Shown here: positions 45,374 to 52,891 of the stretch, piece after piece
Numbering within the stretch: position 1 is the stretch's first letter
Layout of the letters: every line of letters begins with the position of its first letter
From: Polyangium jinanense
GTDB taxonomy: Bacteria > Myxococcota > Polyangia > Polyangiales > Polyangiaceae
NCBI RefSeq assembly: GCF_028435365.1
Contig: NZ_JAGTJJ010000030.1
Coordinates: 1 to 64,000, forward strand
DNA: 64,000 bases
Reading direction: 5' to 3'
Notes under the pieces: generated by a model
What the model was told of the DNA's origin: nothing
Databases searched by the model: none
Seen by the model: only the letters and a program-made list of their open reading frames with translations
Program-made: the position numbers and the translations under genes

Positions 45374-45424
45374 GGAAGCGGAAGCGGAAGCGGAAGCGGC
45401 AAACGCCGTCCGGTTGTGTTCCGC
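45374..45424 (+). repeat. GGAAGC hexamer array (4 copies) with flank
   Basis: Four GGAAGC units (45374-45397), then GGCAAACGCCGTCCGGTTGTGTTCCGC, a divergent version of the conserved flank sharing TTGTGTTCCGC with the other loci. It sits just after the zinc-finger gene stop and ends 20 bases before the strong AGGAGGGAGG. Confidence 0.65.
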
Positions 45425-45444
45425 TTTCAAAGGAGGGAGGAGAG

Positions 45445-45510
45445 ATGGTAAGCCGATGGAATGAAAGCGTGCCTCATCTACAACGCCGCTGCCGGCAGCG
45501 CCGCCGATGA
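45445..45510 (+). CDS. Possible 21-codon upstream ORF overlapping the lipid kinase start
   Basis: AGGAGGGAGGAGAG (45431-45444) is the strongest ribosome binding site in this part of the window, and is directly followed by ATG at 45445, which opens MVSRWNESVPHLQRRCRQRRR in a frame different from the kinase. Its stop lies 50 bases inside the kinase gene. It may be a leader peptide that couples or restrains kinase translation, or the kinase may use a spaced site. Coding status is unproven. Confidence 0.35.
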   Translation: MVSRWNESVPHLQRRCRQRRR

Positions 45511-46429
45511 CGTCTTCGACCGCGTGCACGCGATCCTCGCGCCCCGCTTCGAACTGAACGTCCTGCGCACGGGCCCCGACCAGGACCCGTCTGCGTGCGC
45601 GCGGGAGGCGCTCGACGCGGGCGCGGAGATGCTGATCGCGGCGGGGGGCGACGGGACGGTCTCGTCCGTGGCGGCCGTGCTCGCACAGAGCGAGGTGCCG
45701 CTCGGGATCCTGCCGTGTGGCACGTCGAATTCGCTGGCCGCGGCCCTCGGCATCCCAGGAGACCCGATCGCCGCGTGCGACACGCTGCTCGCAGGCCACC
45801 GCCGGGTCATCGATACCGCCCTCGTCGGCAATCGCTGCATGGTGCTCCACGCCTCGGTCGGCCTCCACGCCGACACGGTGGCCGATACGGCGAGGGAGGA
45901 CAAACATCGCTGGGGCGTGCTCGCCTATGTCGCGACGGCGCTGCGCAAGCTCAGCACGCTCGCGCCGTTCGAGGTCGAGCTCGAAACCGACGAGCAAATC
46001 GTCCGGTGCCGCGCCGTGGCCGTCACCGTGGCAAACATGGCGCCGCTCCGCACGGTGCTCGCGCAGGGCCCTTCAGCGCTCGTCGGCGACGACGGAATGC
46101 TCGACGTGACAGTCGTCGCAGCCACCACGCTCAACGCGGCCGTGGCCACAGGCATTCACCTCTTTCTCACGGCCGCGCGCGGCGAGCCCGCGACGCGCGA
46201 CGAGGTTGGCTATTTCCCGTGTCGCCGCCTGCGCATCCTCGCCGACCCAGCGCAGCACGTACTCATCGACGGCGAGGCGGCAGGCACGACCCCCGTCGCG
46301 ATCGAATGCAGGCCGGCAAGCCTCGTGGTCCTCACGCCACCTTCCGCCGAGCCCGAAAAGGTCGGGCCCGAGATCAAGCTTCCGACGAGCCCGGAGGCGC
46401 AGGTCGAAATCGAAGCGTCGGAGGGGTGA
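45461..46429 (+). CDS. Diacylglycerol/sphingosine-type lipid kinase
   Basis: A 322-aa DAGK/LCB5 family enzyme. Key features: MKACLIYNAAAGS (N-terminal P-loop-like), AAGGDGTVSSVAA with the family GGDGT motif near residue 65, PCGTSNSLAAALG and the ASVGLHADTV pattern. The C-terminal beta domain ends in an acidic tail. It phosphorylates a lipid such as diacylglycerol using ATP; substrate is not specified. The ATG at 45461 has no good Shine-Dalgarno sequence of its own, see the upstream ORF. Confidence 0.9.
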   Translation: MKACLIYNAAAGSAADDVFDRVHAILAPRFELNVLRTGPDQDPSACAREALDAGAEMLIAAGGDGTVSSVAAVLAQSEVPLGILPCGTSNSLAAALGIPGDPIAACDTLLAGHRRVIDTALVGNRCMVLHASVGLHADTVADTAREDKHRWGVLAYVATALRKLSTLAPFEVELETDEQIVRCRAVAVTVANMAPLRTVLAQGPSALVGDDGMLDVTVVAATTLNAAVATGIHLFLTAARGEPATRDEVGYFPCRRLRILADPAQHVLIDGEAAGTTPVAIECRPASLVVLTPPSAEPEKVGPEIKLPTSPEAQVEIEASEG

Positions 46430-46446
46430 GCTCCTTGGGGGGAGGC

Positions 46447-46526
46447 GGGAGCGGAAGCGGAAGCGGAAGCGGAAGCGGAAGCGGAAGCGGAAGCGGAAGC
46501 GGCAACCGAGATCTAATTGTGTCCGC
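46447..46526 (+). repeat. Hexamer array (9 copies) with flank
   Basis: GGGAGC followed by eight GGAAGC (46447-46500), a five-base joint, then GAGATCTAATTGTGTCCGC (46508-46526), a further version of the conserved flank. It starts 17 bases after the lipid kinase stop. No intact gene follows within 300 bases on this strand. Confidence 0.75.
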
Positions 46527-46826
46527 TGTTGAGGAAGGGGGGTAGGTCGAGTGCCGGATGGGCCATGGGCGTTGCCGGGTGTGGCGGGCGCGATGGCGGA
46601 GGGTGGCGGCCGTCAGGGATGATCGATGAAGAGCTCGGCAATCGGCGCGCCCTTCGTTTGGCACGACGCGCGCGATGGCGCCGCGCGTGGGTCCTTCGAG
46701 CGCGCTTTCCGAATTGCATGGCGCCGACCGGCACGAGCGGCATCGACCAGAGGACACGGTACTTTACCGGATCGTGCAGCGCGTATTGGGACTCGTTTGT
46801 TTCAGAACGAGCTGGCAAGCGCGGGA
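46527..46826 (-). pseudogene. Possible gene remnant beside the S37 peptidase
   Basis: Between the hexamer array and the peptidase, the minus strand around 46680-46810 reads SETNESQYALHDPVKYRVLWSMPLVPVGAM with GC-rich third positions and no stop, which looks like the end of a lost gene rather than random sequence. No start, no family and no matching upstream part were found, so this is only a suspicion. Confidence 0.25.
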
Positions 46827-48299
46827 TCAGGGCATCCGGCGCCGGCTTTGGGACAGCATCCAGCGGGGCGTCGACGGGTACGCCGCCAGCGCGTGCGCCT
46901 TCTGGACCGGGGTGACGCCCGTCCAGGCTTGCAGCGCGGCGAGCGCCGCCTCCAGGTCGGCCTGCGGCAGCCCGCCGATGGACGCGCTGTGGTTCCCCGC
47001 CGGCTCGAAGAAGCGGTATGAGTCCTGCGCGCCCCCGAGATCGAAGGCGGCGGCGGTGTACGGATCGTTCTCGCCGTAGATGAACATCATCCGCTCGCCC
47101 TTGGTGGTGAGCCACGCAGAGACGTCCTGCATCGCCTGGGGGTCCAGGATCGGGTTCTTGCCGCGTCCGGGCAGCGTGTACGAGGCGGCCACGTCAAAGC
47201 CGGGGTAGAGGAGCAGATCAGCGACGTTCTCCTCGGCGTAGCCCGGATAGCCGAGCTGCACCGCCGCCTGCCAATAGTACGGCTCGTAGGCGAGGGTGGC
47301 CCCGTCGGACCATAACGAGGGGCCGCAGACCAGGTCGAAGAACGACCACACCTCGTCGTCGCTCGCCGAGGTGGGCGGGATCTCGGCGCAGTGGCTTTCG
47401 TCGCCGTACTGCCAGAAGCTGAAGATGAACTCGATCACCGCGGTCTCCAGGGCCTGATCCTCGCCGAGCAGCTCATAGGTGAGGCCGGCGTCCGCGGCCT
47501 GGGCCTGCATGCGCACCAGCATCTCCGGCCGGCGCAGCAGCACCTCGCGCTGGAAGTCGAGGAGGGCCTGCTGGCAGGCCGCGTCGCCGCGCTGGGCCAC
47601 GAAGTCGCGGTAGCGCGGGTCGGCGTCGCCGAAGTTGTGCGGGGCGACGTAAGCGACGGTGCCGTTCACGTCGTCGGGATAGAAGCGGCGGTGATAGACG
47701 GAGGTCATCCCGCCCTTGCTGCCGCCGGTGGAGATCCACTTGCCCTCATAGAGCGGCCGGATCACCTCGACAATGTGGTGCAGGTCCGCGGCGGCTTGCT
47801 CGATGGTGAGCTGCGACCAGTCCGCGGGCTCCGGGCGGGAGGGGGTGAAGAAGCGGTGCTCGACCCGGACCTGGTTGGCGGCGAGCAGCTCGGCGGGCTC
47901 GTCGAGCCACTGGTACTCCGGATAGAGGTTGTAGCCCTGGGTGGCGAGCACCACGGGCGCGGTCGGGTCGCGGTGATGCAGCACGAGGCGCTGCTCGAAG
48001 CGCGCGCCGGAGGGATCGTCGTGATCCGCGGGCTGGTCAATCGTGAGCACGAAATAGCGGTAGCCAGGGATCTCGGTCTCCTCCTCCGTGACCGTGAGGC
48101 CCTCGATGTCCTGGAGCTTCTCGAAGATATCGGCCGACGTCGCGCCGCCGGAGCCGCCGGAGCCGCCCGCACCGCCGGAGCCGCCGGAGCCGCCCGCACC
48201 GCCGGTGCCGGAATCGGGGTGGGTGTCGTCGCCGCCGCAGGCGACGAGCGACAGGGAGGCCAGGGTGATGGTGAGCAGCGGAAGAAGCAGAGTGCGCAT
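46827..48299 (-). CDS. S37-family tripeptidyl aminopeptidase-like lipoprotein
   Basis: A 490-aa lipoprotein (lipobox SLVAC) with a GG/SG-rich spacer (about 25-50) and a serine peptidase of clan SC, family S37 (PS-10/tripeptidyl aminopeptidase group). Catalytic Ser194 is in GGSKGGMTS; the Asp is in YGENDPYT and the His in GNHSASI. HHRDPTAPVVLATQGYN is the oxyanion-side strand. The ATG at 48299 was chosen to give the lipoprotein signal; a 51-codon extension would be low-complexity repeat. It likely removes tripeptides from peptide N-termini at the cell surface. Confidence 0.9.
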   Translation of the reverse strand: MRTLLLPLLTITLASLSLVACGGDDTHPDSGTGGAGGSGGSGGAGGSGGSGGATSADIFEKLQDIEGLTVTEEETEIPGYRYFVLTIDQPADHDDPSGARFEQRLVLHHRDPTAPVVLATQGYNLYPEYQWLDEPAELLAANQVRVEHRFFTPSRPEPADWSQLTIEQAAADLHHIVEVIRPLYEGKWISTGGSKGGMTSVYHRRFYPDDVNGTVAYVAPHNFGDADPRYRDFVAQRGDAACQQALLDFQREVLLRRPEMLVRMQAQAADAGLTYELLGEDQALETAVIEFIFSFWQYGDESHCAEIPPTSASDDEVWSFFDLVCGPSLWSDGATLAYEPYYWQAAVQLGYPGYAEENVADLLLYPGFDVAASYTLPGRGKNPILDPQAMQDVSAWLTTKGERMMFIYGENDPYTAAAFDLGGAQDSYRFFEPAGNHSASIGGLPQADLEAALAALQAWTGVTPVQKAHALAAYPSTPRWMLSQSRRRMP

Positions 48300-48408
48300 G
48301 GCGGGGAGCCATGGCAGCGGGCGTGCCAGGCCAAAATGGGCGCCGTGGCGCGAGGATTCGTGGCCTTGCTCTCTGCAACGCGCGTGCTTCCGGCTGCTGC
48401 GTGGTGGT

Positions 48409-48455
48409 TGCACCGGTTGCACCCCCTGTTGCACCCGTTGCACCCGTTGCATCCT
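48409..48455 (-). repeat. GGTGCAACG 9-bp tandem repeats upstream of the S37 gene
   Basis: On the minus strand GGTGCAAC repeats about five times with a 9- to 10-base period, 110-160 bases upstream of the S37 start. The period of 9 bases, with no hairpin, fits an iteron-like protein-binding site or a slipped repeat. No gene uses it convincingly. Confidence 0.5.
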
Positions 48456-48465
48456 GCTCGCACCC

Positions 48466-48530
48466 CTATTTCTTGAATGTCTCCGGCTCGATCCCGTACC
48501 GCTTCATCCAGCGCTGCACCTGCATTTTGG
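48466..48530 (-). pseudogene. HTH-regulator tail remnant
   Basis: The minus strand encodes KMQVQRWMKRYGIEPETFKK then a stop (48466-48468). This matches the last helix of Fis-type or sigma-54 activator helix-turn-helix domains. Just upstream the reading frame shifts by one base (…VVGLSVSGQ in another frame), so the gene is broken; the rest of the regulator is gone. The GGRAGC array at 48590 lies next to it. Confidence 0.4.
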
Positions 48531-48589
48531 CCTGACACGCTGAGGCCCACGACGAGCTCGATCCCATACTCCAAGCGGATCTCCGATTC

Positions 48590-48655
48590 GGAAGCGGGAG
48601 CGGGAGCGGAGGCGGGAGCGGAACCGGAAGCGGAAGCGGAAGCGGAAGCGGAAGC
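48590..48655 (+). repeat. Hexamer array (11 copies)
   Basis: Eleven hexamers from 48590 to 48655: GGAAGC, GGGAGC, GGGAGC, GGAGGC, GGGAGC, GGAACC, then five GGAAGC. No ATCTGATTG flank was found on either side. It lies between the HTH remnant and the stop of the membrane protein at 48673. Confidence 0.75.
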
Positions 48656-48672
48656 CGTCTTCTCCGGGGCGT

Positions 48673-49338
48673 TCACGGGAGGAGCCCCGCTTCTCGACAC
48701 TTCTCCTCCAGGACGCCGGGGTTGAAGGAGCGCCGAGCCGCTTGTTCTCGGCAGAGCTCCCCACACTCACTTCGAGCGCGCGCGAGGTTGTCCTCGGGGA
48801 CGAGCCCCACCAAACGGGCTTGGTCCACCAGGAAGCCGTAGCAGCTCCCGCCATGGGCCGCCTGACGGCCCCCTTCCCGCCACTCCTCGAGGTACCCCAT
48901 CGACCACCGCGGGTCGTCGGACGACCAATAAAACGCGGCGCTGACGATCCAGAACAGAAGGACACCGCTGGGCACGCAGGTGGGAAGGATCCAGAAAAGC
49001 GGCCGGCGGCTCTTCTTCTTTCGCGCAGCCCCGACGCATCCCCACGCGCACACGAGCAGCGGCGGAACCGCCCAAGCAAGCAACTCCAGAGCCCACCGGG
49101 CGCGCTCATGCGCCCCTGCCGCGATGTTGTGCTCATGGGACCACCCGGGCATGACCGGATAGGACGCCGTCGAGGACCAGGCATACGCGGGCATCCACCG
49201 CAGCTTGGTCATATACGCGGCGGCCACGAGCCCAGCGGCGATGGCCCCCCACCCAGGTCTCTTCGCGGCGATGAGCGCGACGCCGAGCCCGCAGCCCAGC
49301 AGGTTCAGGAGCATCCAGATGGGGGCGTCATACGACAA
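48673..49338 (-). CDS. Membrane protein of unknown function
   Basis: A 221-aa protein with about four membrane helices (PIWMLLNLLGCGLGVALIAAKR, WGAIAAGLVAAAYM, LELLAWAVPPLLVCAWGCV, LFWILPTCVPSGVLLFWIVSAAFYW) and a Cys-containing extracytoplasmic tail (GGSCYGFL, CGELCREQ, EEKCREAGLLP). The TTG start at 49338 with AAAGGAGG about ten bases upstream is preferred to a 11-codon longer version. No family recognised; no operon partner. Confidence 0.55.
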   Translation of the reverse strand: MSYDAPIWMLLNLLGCGLGVALIAAKRPGWGAIAAGLVAAAYMTKLRWMPAYAWSSTASYPVMPGWSHEHNIAAGAHERARWALELLAWAVPPLLVCAWGCVGAARKKKSRRPLFWILPTCVPSGVLLFWIVSAAFYWSSDDPRWSMGYLEEWREGGRQAAHGGSCYGFLVDQARLVGLVPEDNLARARSECGELCREQAARRSFNPGVLEEKCREAGLLP

Positions 49339-49833
49339 GGGTCCAACCCCTCCTTTGGGGCACGTTGGCAACGTGAGGTGAGGGCATTGTACGCAGCAGG
49401 GGATGCATCGAGGACAAGTAAACCAGGATGTCCGCCTCCTCCGAGGCGTGGCCTGAGCAGGGAGGTGTCGGGCTTCGCGGAGCTGTGGCTCTATACGTTC
49501 CCGTTCCTCATCGACGAGTTGATTTCCCCAACTGCGACAATATCACGCGCCATCGTGGCCCCCTTTTGCCTCGACGACAGTCGAGCTCACCTGCGCAAAC
49601 TATACTTTTTGCTTTCAAGCTGAGCCCTCGCCATGGGTCGGGGGCCTCCCTCTCTCCTCGTACTTCCCTACAGCGGTGAGGTCCGTCACGCCGAGGGTCG
49701 GCGAAGACACGAAGGACGCCTCGTGTGGTGCCTACACGCGACCACGACGTAAGTTCACCCGGAATCCCTCGTCGACGAGACCCCGGAGGAGATCGGACCT
49801 CGTCGGGTGCCTGGTCGACGAGGCCCCGGCGAG
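49339..49833. other. Long intergenic region with isolated promoter-like signal and inverted repeat copies
   Basis: No gene is supported. ctcgac-gaca-gtcgag (49570-49585) is a perfect 6-bp hairpin or operator, and TATACT (49601-49606) follows 16 bases later, an AT-rich -10-like site with no gene downstream on the plus strand. Near 49781-49830, cgagaccccgg...gatcggac and ctcgtcgggtgcctggtc are inverted copies of the 43-bp unit that starts at 49834. Confidence 0.4.
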
Positions 49834-49985
49834 GTCCGATCAGGGCCGGGGTCTCGCGGACCAGGCAACCGACGGAGTCCGATCACGGCGGGGGGCTCGC
49901 GGACCAGGCAACCGACGGAGTCCGATCAGGGCCGGGGTCTCGCGGACGAGGCAACCGACGGAGTCCGATCACGGCGGGGGGCTCG
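49834..49985. repeat. 43-bp tandem repeat alternating two subtypes
   Basis: Units of exactly 43 bases start at 49834, 49877, 49920 and 49963; the last is truncated or changed after about 35 bases. Units 1 and 3 share gtccgatcagggccgggg, units 2 and 4 share gtccgatcacggcggggg, so the real period is 86 bases with two alternating halves. Inverted partial copies lie just upstream. The stop codon of the next gene (49969-49971) is inside unit 4, so the gene's last codons derive from the repeat. Its sequence is unrelated to the 43-bp array at 42421, except for the length. Confidence 0.85.
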
Positions 49986-51111
49986 GCGGCGAGGCAAGTA
50001 GTGCAGTCGGGAGCGGGAGCGCGGGCGCGCTGCCTTGGGCTTGTCGCGCGCGGCAGCTCGCCGCGGTGAGGTAAAGTTCGCGATTGTCGACGAGCATGAA
50101 CTGGTCGCCGAAGTAGAGCGTCACGGGCGGAGACGGAATCGTCATCCCGCTCGAGCCCCGGCTCACGCTGCCGTCGGGAAACGTCACCGAGCTGGAGTCG
50201 GTATAGGGCACCGCTTGCCGTGCGGACGGCATCACCGACTCGAACTCGGTGTCGCGCTCCACGCGCCGCCCGTCTCGCGTGGTGTAACGCTGCGAGAGCT
50301 TCACGCCGCTACCGTTGCCCTTGCGCGGCTGCGCCGTGAGCGTGCTGCACTGCGCTTCGGCGGCCACGTACTCCCACAGCGTCCCGCCGTGCGCGATCAG
50401 CGCGTCTGCGCGTGTGAGCGTGCGCGCGAGCGCCGCGTCCGGAAGGTCGGTCACCCGCGCGCGCATGCGCTCCGCCTCGGCCATCTCCTGCTCGCACGCG
50501 GGGAGCAGAAACGGTCGCTCGGTGGGCGCGATCTCCTCGCACTCGTCTCCCGCGCAGCGCAGCATGAAGCGCGTACTCTGCGCGCACGCTTCGCGTTCAC
50601 GGAACAGCGCGCCCGCCGTTGTGAGTACCACCGCGTCGCTGCTCCCATCGAGCAGCTCGATCTCCTGGTGTGTGCTGCCGCGAAGCGAAAACGCGGGCGA
50701 CGCGTGCGTGAGCGTGGGCGACCACAACGTCCATTGCTCGCCCATCTCGTGCAGCTCAAACGAAAACGGACCCAGCGTGAACGTGATCTCGTTCGCCTTG
50801 CGATCGATCGTCGCGGGCACGCACGCGACCTCGCCCGAGTACTCGCGCTCTTGGCCCACGCCCGACGCGATGTTGATCCCGCGGGCGAGCCGCCGCACCC
50901 AGTACGTTCCACTGGGAGGTGCGGGAGGTGCGGGCTGCGCGGGCTGCGCGGGCTGTGGGGCCGGGGGCTCGGCGGTGACGTCGAGCACGGGCGTTACGGT
51001 GGGCAGCACGACCACGGGCGGAGCGGTGTGCGTGACAACGGGCCGCACGCAGGCAGAAAACGTGACCGCTGTGCAGCACAAAAGGGAGAGAGAACGCAGC
51101 AAGGGGACCAT
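49969..51111 (-). CDS. Lipoprotein with Pro-rich linker
   Basis: A 380-aa lipoprotein (TFSAC lipobox). The ATG at 51111 gives the normal signal; a 35-codon extension is arginine-rich and unlikely. A Pro/Ala/Gln linker follows (APPVVVLPTVTPVLDVTAEPPAPQPAQ), then a beta-rich domain with cysteines (GEVACVP, EREACAQ, RCAGDECEE, PACEQEM, AAEAQCST). Function unknown. Its C-terminus (LLASPPSPPP) is read from the tandem repeat. The gene is divergent from a lipoprotein gene with two palindromes between. Confidence 0.7.
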   Translation of the reverse strand: MVPLLRSLSLLCCTAVTFSACVRPVVTHTAPPVVVLPTVTPVLDVTAEPPAPQPAQPAQPAPPAPPSGTYWVRRLARGINIASGVGQEREYSGEVACVPATIDRKANEITFTLGPFSFELHEMGEQWTLWSPTLTHASPAFSLRGSTHQEIELLDGSSDAVVLTTAGALFREREACAQSTRFMLRCAGDECEEIAPTERPFLLPACEQEMAEAERMRARVTDLPDAALARTLTRADALIAHGGTLWEYVAAEAQCSTLTAQPRKGNGSGVKLSQRYTTRDGRRVERDTEFESVMPSARQAVPYTDSSSVTFPDGSVSRGSSGMTIPSPPVTLYFGDQFMLVDNRELYLTAASCRARQAQGSAPALPLPTALLASPPSPPP

Positions 51112-51183
51112 CGCGCGGCGAACGACACGGCGCACGGCGCGTCGGTTCCCGCGCGGAGACCTTTCCCCGTGCAGCACGCCTTC

Positions 51184-51236
51184 GAAACAGTTTCGAGGTC
51201 GTGGTGGTAGGTGCACGACGCGCTCGAAACTGTTTC
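51184..51236. promoter_or_regulatory. Paired palindromic operators, 42 bp centre to centre
   Basis: GAAACAGTTTC (51184-51194) and GAAACTGTTTC (51226-51236) are 11-bp palindromes, and together with the next bases they form a longer perfect inverted repeat (gaaacagtttcgag/ctcgaaactgtttc). Their centres are 42 bases apart, four helical turns, so two protein dimers would sit on one face of DNA. They lie between divergent lipoprotein genes, 73 bases from one start and 102 from the other. The bound regulator is unknown. Confidence 0.7.
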
Positions 51237-51278
51237 ACGGCGACCGTTACCTGGGAGGCTCTCCCTGGGGGGCGCGAT

Positions 51279-51286
51279 GTTATACG
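51279..51286 (+). promoter_or_regulatory. Possible -10 element for the gene at 51338
   Basis: TATACG (51281-51286) preceded by TGT is an AT-rich island 51 bases before the start of the small lipoprotein gene, on its strand, just beyond the second palindrome. No good -35 is visible at 17 bases upstream. Confidence 0.3.
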
Positions 51287-51337
51287 CTGAACCCCTGCGG
51301 AGCGCCCTGAGGCGCGCGGATCGTATCGAGGTCTCGA

Positions 51338-51742
51338 ATGAAGAAAAGCTTGCTCTCCCCTTGCCGACGTTCCCCCATGTACGCCGTCTTCGCGTTGTTC
51401 GCCGTGTCAACGGCCGGCGCTTGCAGCGGTCAGGCGCCAGCGGTAAGCGACCAGGCGCCCGCCACGCCCCAAGCGCTCGGGGCGTCAACCAGCGCGCCGC
51501 CATCGTCCGACCCGCAGCCAACCCAGGCGCCTGAGCCGCAGCCCACCGCGACGGTCGGGGATCAGCAGACCGCGCCCACGAATACAGCAGGCACGCAGGT
51601 CCCCGCGGCCAGCGGGTGCGACCCCGCCAAAGAGCCGCACCGCAGATACCTCGGCGACAGGGAAAAATGCATGCTCATCAAGTATCGCTGCGAGCCGCCG
51701 CAGCAGCACTTCTCCAATGCCTGCGGCTGCGGCTGCGAATAG
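51338..51742 (+). CDS. Small lipoprotein with CGCGC tail
   Basis: A 134-aa lipoprotein (lipobox TAGAC). A long disordered Pro/Ala/Thr/Gln region (about 30-90) leads to a short disulphide-rich domain: CDPAKEPHRRYLGDREKC, YRCEPPQQHFSNACGCGCE. The pattern (C...C...F...C-G-C-G-C) is a recurring small motif in exported proteins of these bacteria, function unknown. It is controlled from the divergent region with paired palindromes. Confidence 0.75.
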   Translation: MKKSLLSPCRRSPMYAVFALFAVSTAGACSGQAPAVSDQAPATPQALGASTSAPPSSDPQPTQAPEPQPTATVGDQQTAPTNTAGTQVPAASGCDPAKEPHRRYLGDREKCMLIKYRCEPPQQHFSNACGCGCE

Positions 51743-51793
51743 CATTGCACGACAGCGGCGCGCGGATTGTGCTCACAACGGGAACGGGGAAGA

Positions 51794-52756
51794 ATGGCGG
51801 TGGCGACAGTGGCCACGGCCAGGAGGCGCACGTTGGACGAGCAAACGTGGGAGCTCGTGAACAAGGCACGTCGGCTCGGAGAGTCGGCGTTTGCTCCGGG
51901 GTTCGGCTCGGTCGTCGCCTGCGGGGAGCACCTCGTGGCTTGTGACGGCGAACGATTACGGCGCCTCGACCCCGGGAAGACGCACGAAGTGATGTTGCAA
52001 GCCCGGGACGTGCGGCTCGCCCAGCTCGCGGCGGACGGTGCGCATGCCGTGATCGTGGCGTTGAGCGATGAAGAGGTGTGGCGGGTGCCCATCGAGGGCG
52101 GAGATGCCGAGGTCGTCGCGCGTGGGCAGGAAGAACCGAGGTCGCCCGTGGTGCTGGACGCGCGCGCTGCGTGGCTCGACGGCCCGTCGCCACCTCGATG
52201 GAAGGACGGGCATCCAGTCCGGGTACGGCTGGAAGGAAGGGAGGAACCCATTCACGAGCACCATGGCGTGGGGGATTTGATCGCCTGCAGTGGGGCGCTG
52301 TTTTGGCGTCAGCGCGAAAGGCGAGGGGCGAAGAGTTTCCGGACGGACCTCCACCGTTGGGATCCCACCATGGGGCGCGCCGAGGTCATCGCCGTGCTGG
52401 AGGAAGGGGACTCTGCGGAGGCTTTTGGGTTGGTCACCGACGGCAAGGTGATTGCGTGGATCTCCGGGCAACGAATCAGCGTGCTCGACCCGGTGACGGG
52501 CGCGCGGCGCTCGGTGGAGGTCGGGGCCGAGAGCGTGTGCGCCCTCCCGGTGGGCGACGATCTCCTGGTTGTCGTCGGCAGAGAGGACGTGGGGGAGCTC
52601 ATTCGCCTGGGCCCGGATGGAGGGCAGCGCAAGCTGGCACGGTGGTACAATCGTTCAAGGCTGTGGACGAGGCTCGTGCTCCGGGGCGACGAGGTCGTTT
52701 GGGCCGCGGGAGAGCGTCTTTTGGCGGTCACGTTATCCCCGGGCGCCGGGGCATGA
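51794..52756 (+). CDS. Beta-propeller-like protein
   Basis: A 320-aa cytoplasmic protein made of blade-like repeats (VACGEHLVACDGERLRRLDPGK, VIVALSDEEVWRVPIEGGDAEVVARGQEEP, ISVLDPVTGARRSVEVGAESVCALPVGDDLLVVVGRED), like beta-propeller proteins of unknown ligand. The ATG at 51794 has GGGGAAG close by; the GTG at 51767 is an alternative. The hexamer array begins exactly at its stop codon region (52759), so the gene may have been shortened or extended by the repeat. Confidence 0.65.
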   Translation: MAVATVATARRRTLDEQTWELVNKARRLGESAFAPGFGSVVACGEHLVACDGERLRRLDPGKTHEVMLQARDVRLAQLAADGAHAVIVALSDEEVWRVPIEGGDAEVVARGQEEPRSPVVLDARAAWLDGPSPPRWKDGHPVRVRLEGREEPIHEHHGVGDLIACSGALFWRQRERRGAKSFRTDLHRWDPTMGRAEVIAVLEEGDSAEAFGLVTDGKVIAWISGQRISVLDPVTGARRSVEVGAESVCALPVGDDLLVVVGREDVGELIRLGPDGGQRKLARWYNRSRLWTRLVLRGDEVVWAAGERLLAVTLSPGAGA

Positions 52757-52758
52757 GC

Positions 52759-52826
52759 GGGAGCGGGAGCGGAAGCGGAAGCGGGAGCGGGGGCGGGGGC
52801 GGGAGCGAAATCTGATTGCGTACCGC
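52759..52826 (+). repeat. Hexamer array (8 copies) with flank
   Basis: Eight GGRAGC/GGGGGC hexamers (52759-52806), then GAAATCTGATTGCGTACCGC (52807-52826), a 19/20 match to the flank at 42791-42810. The next gene start (52892) is 65 bases on. Confidence 0.8.
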
Positions 52827-52891
52827 ACAGGCAAGGGTCGCTGCCTTCGCGACACCTCATGGCTGAAAGGGTGTGTTAGGATGAGTAAAAC

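Noticed and set aside
45371..46505. The hexamer arrays as coding sequence for Gly-Ser or Arg-Lys repeats
   Set aside because: Every frame is open across a GGRAGC array, and the frames end just outside; no start site or conserved domain uses them.
48483..49184. Plus- and minus-strand frames crossing the HTH remnant and the 48673 gene
   Set aside because: They are shadows of the membrane protein gene and of the array, apart from the short HTH tail listed as a remnant.
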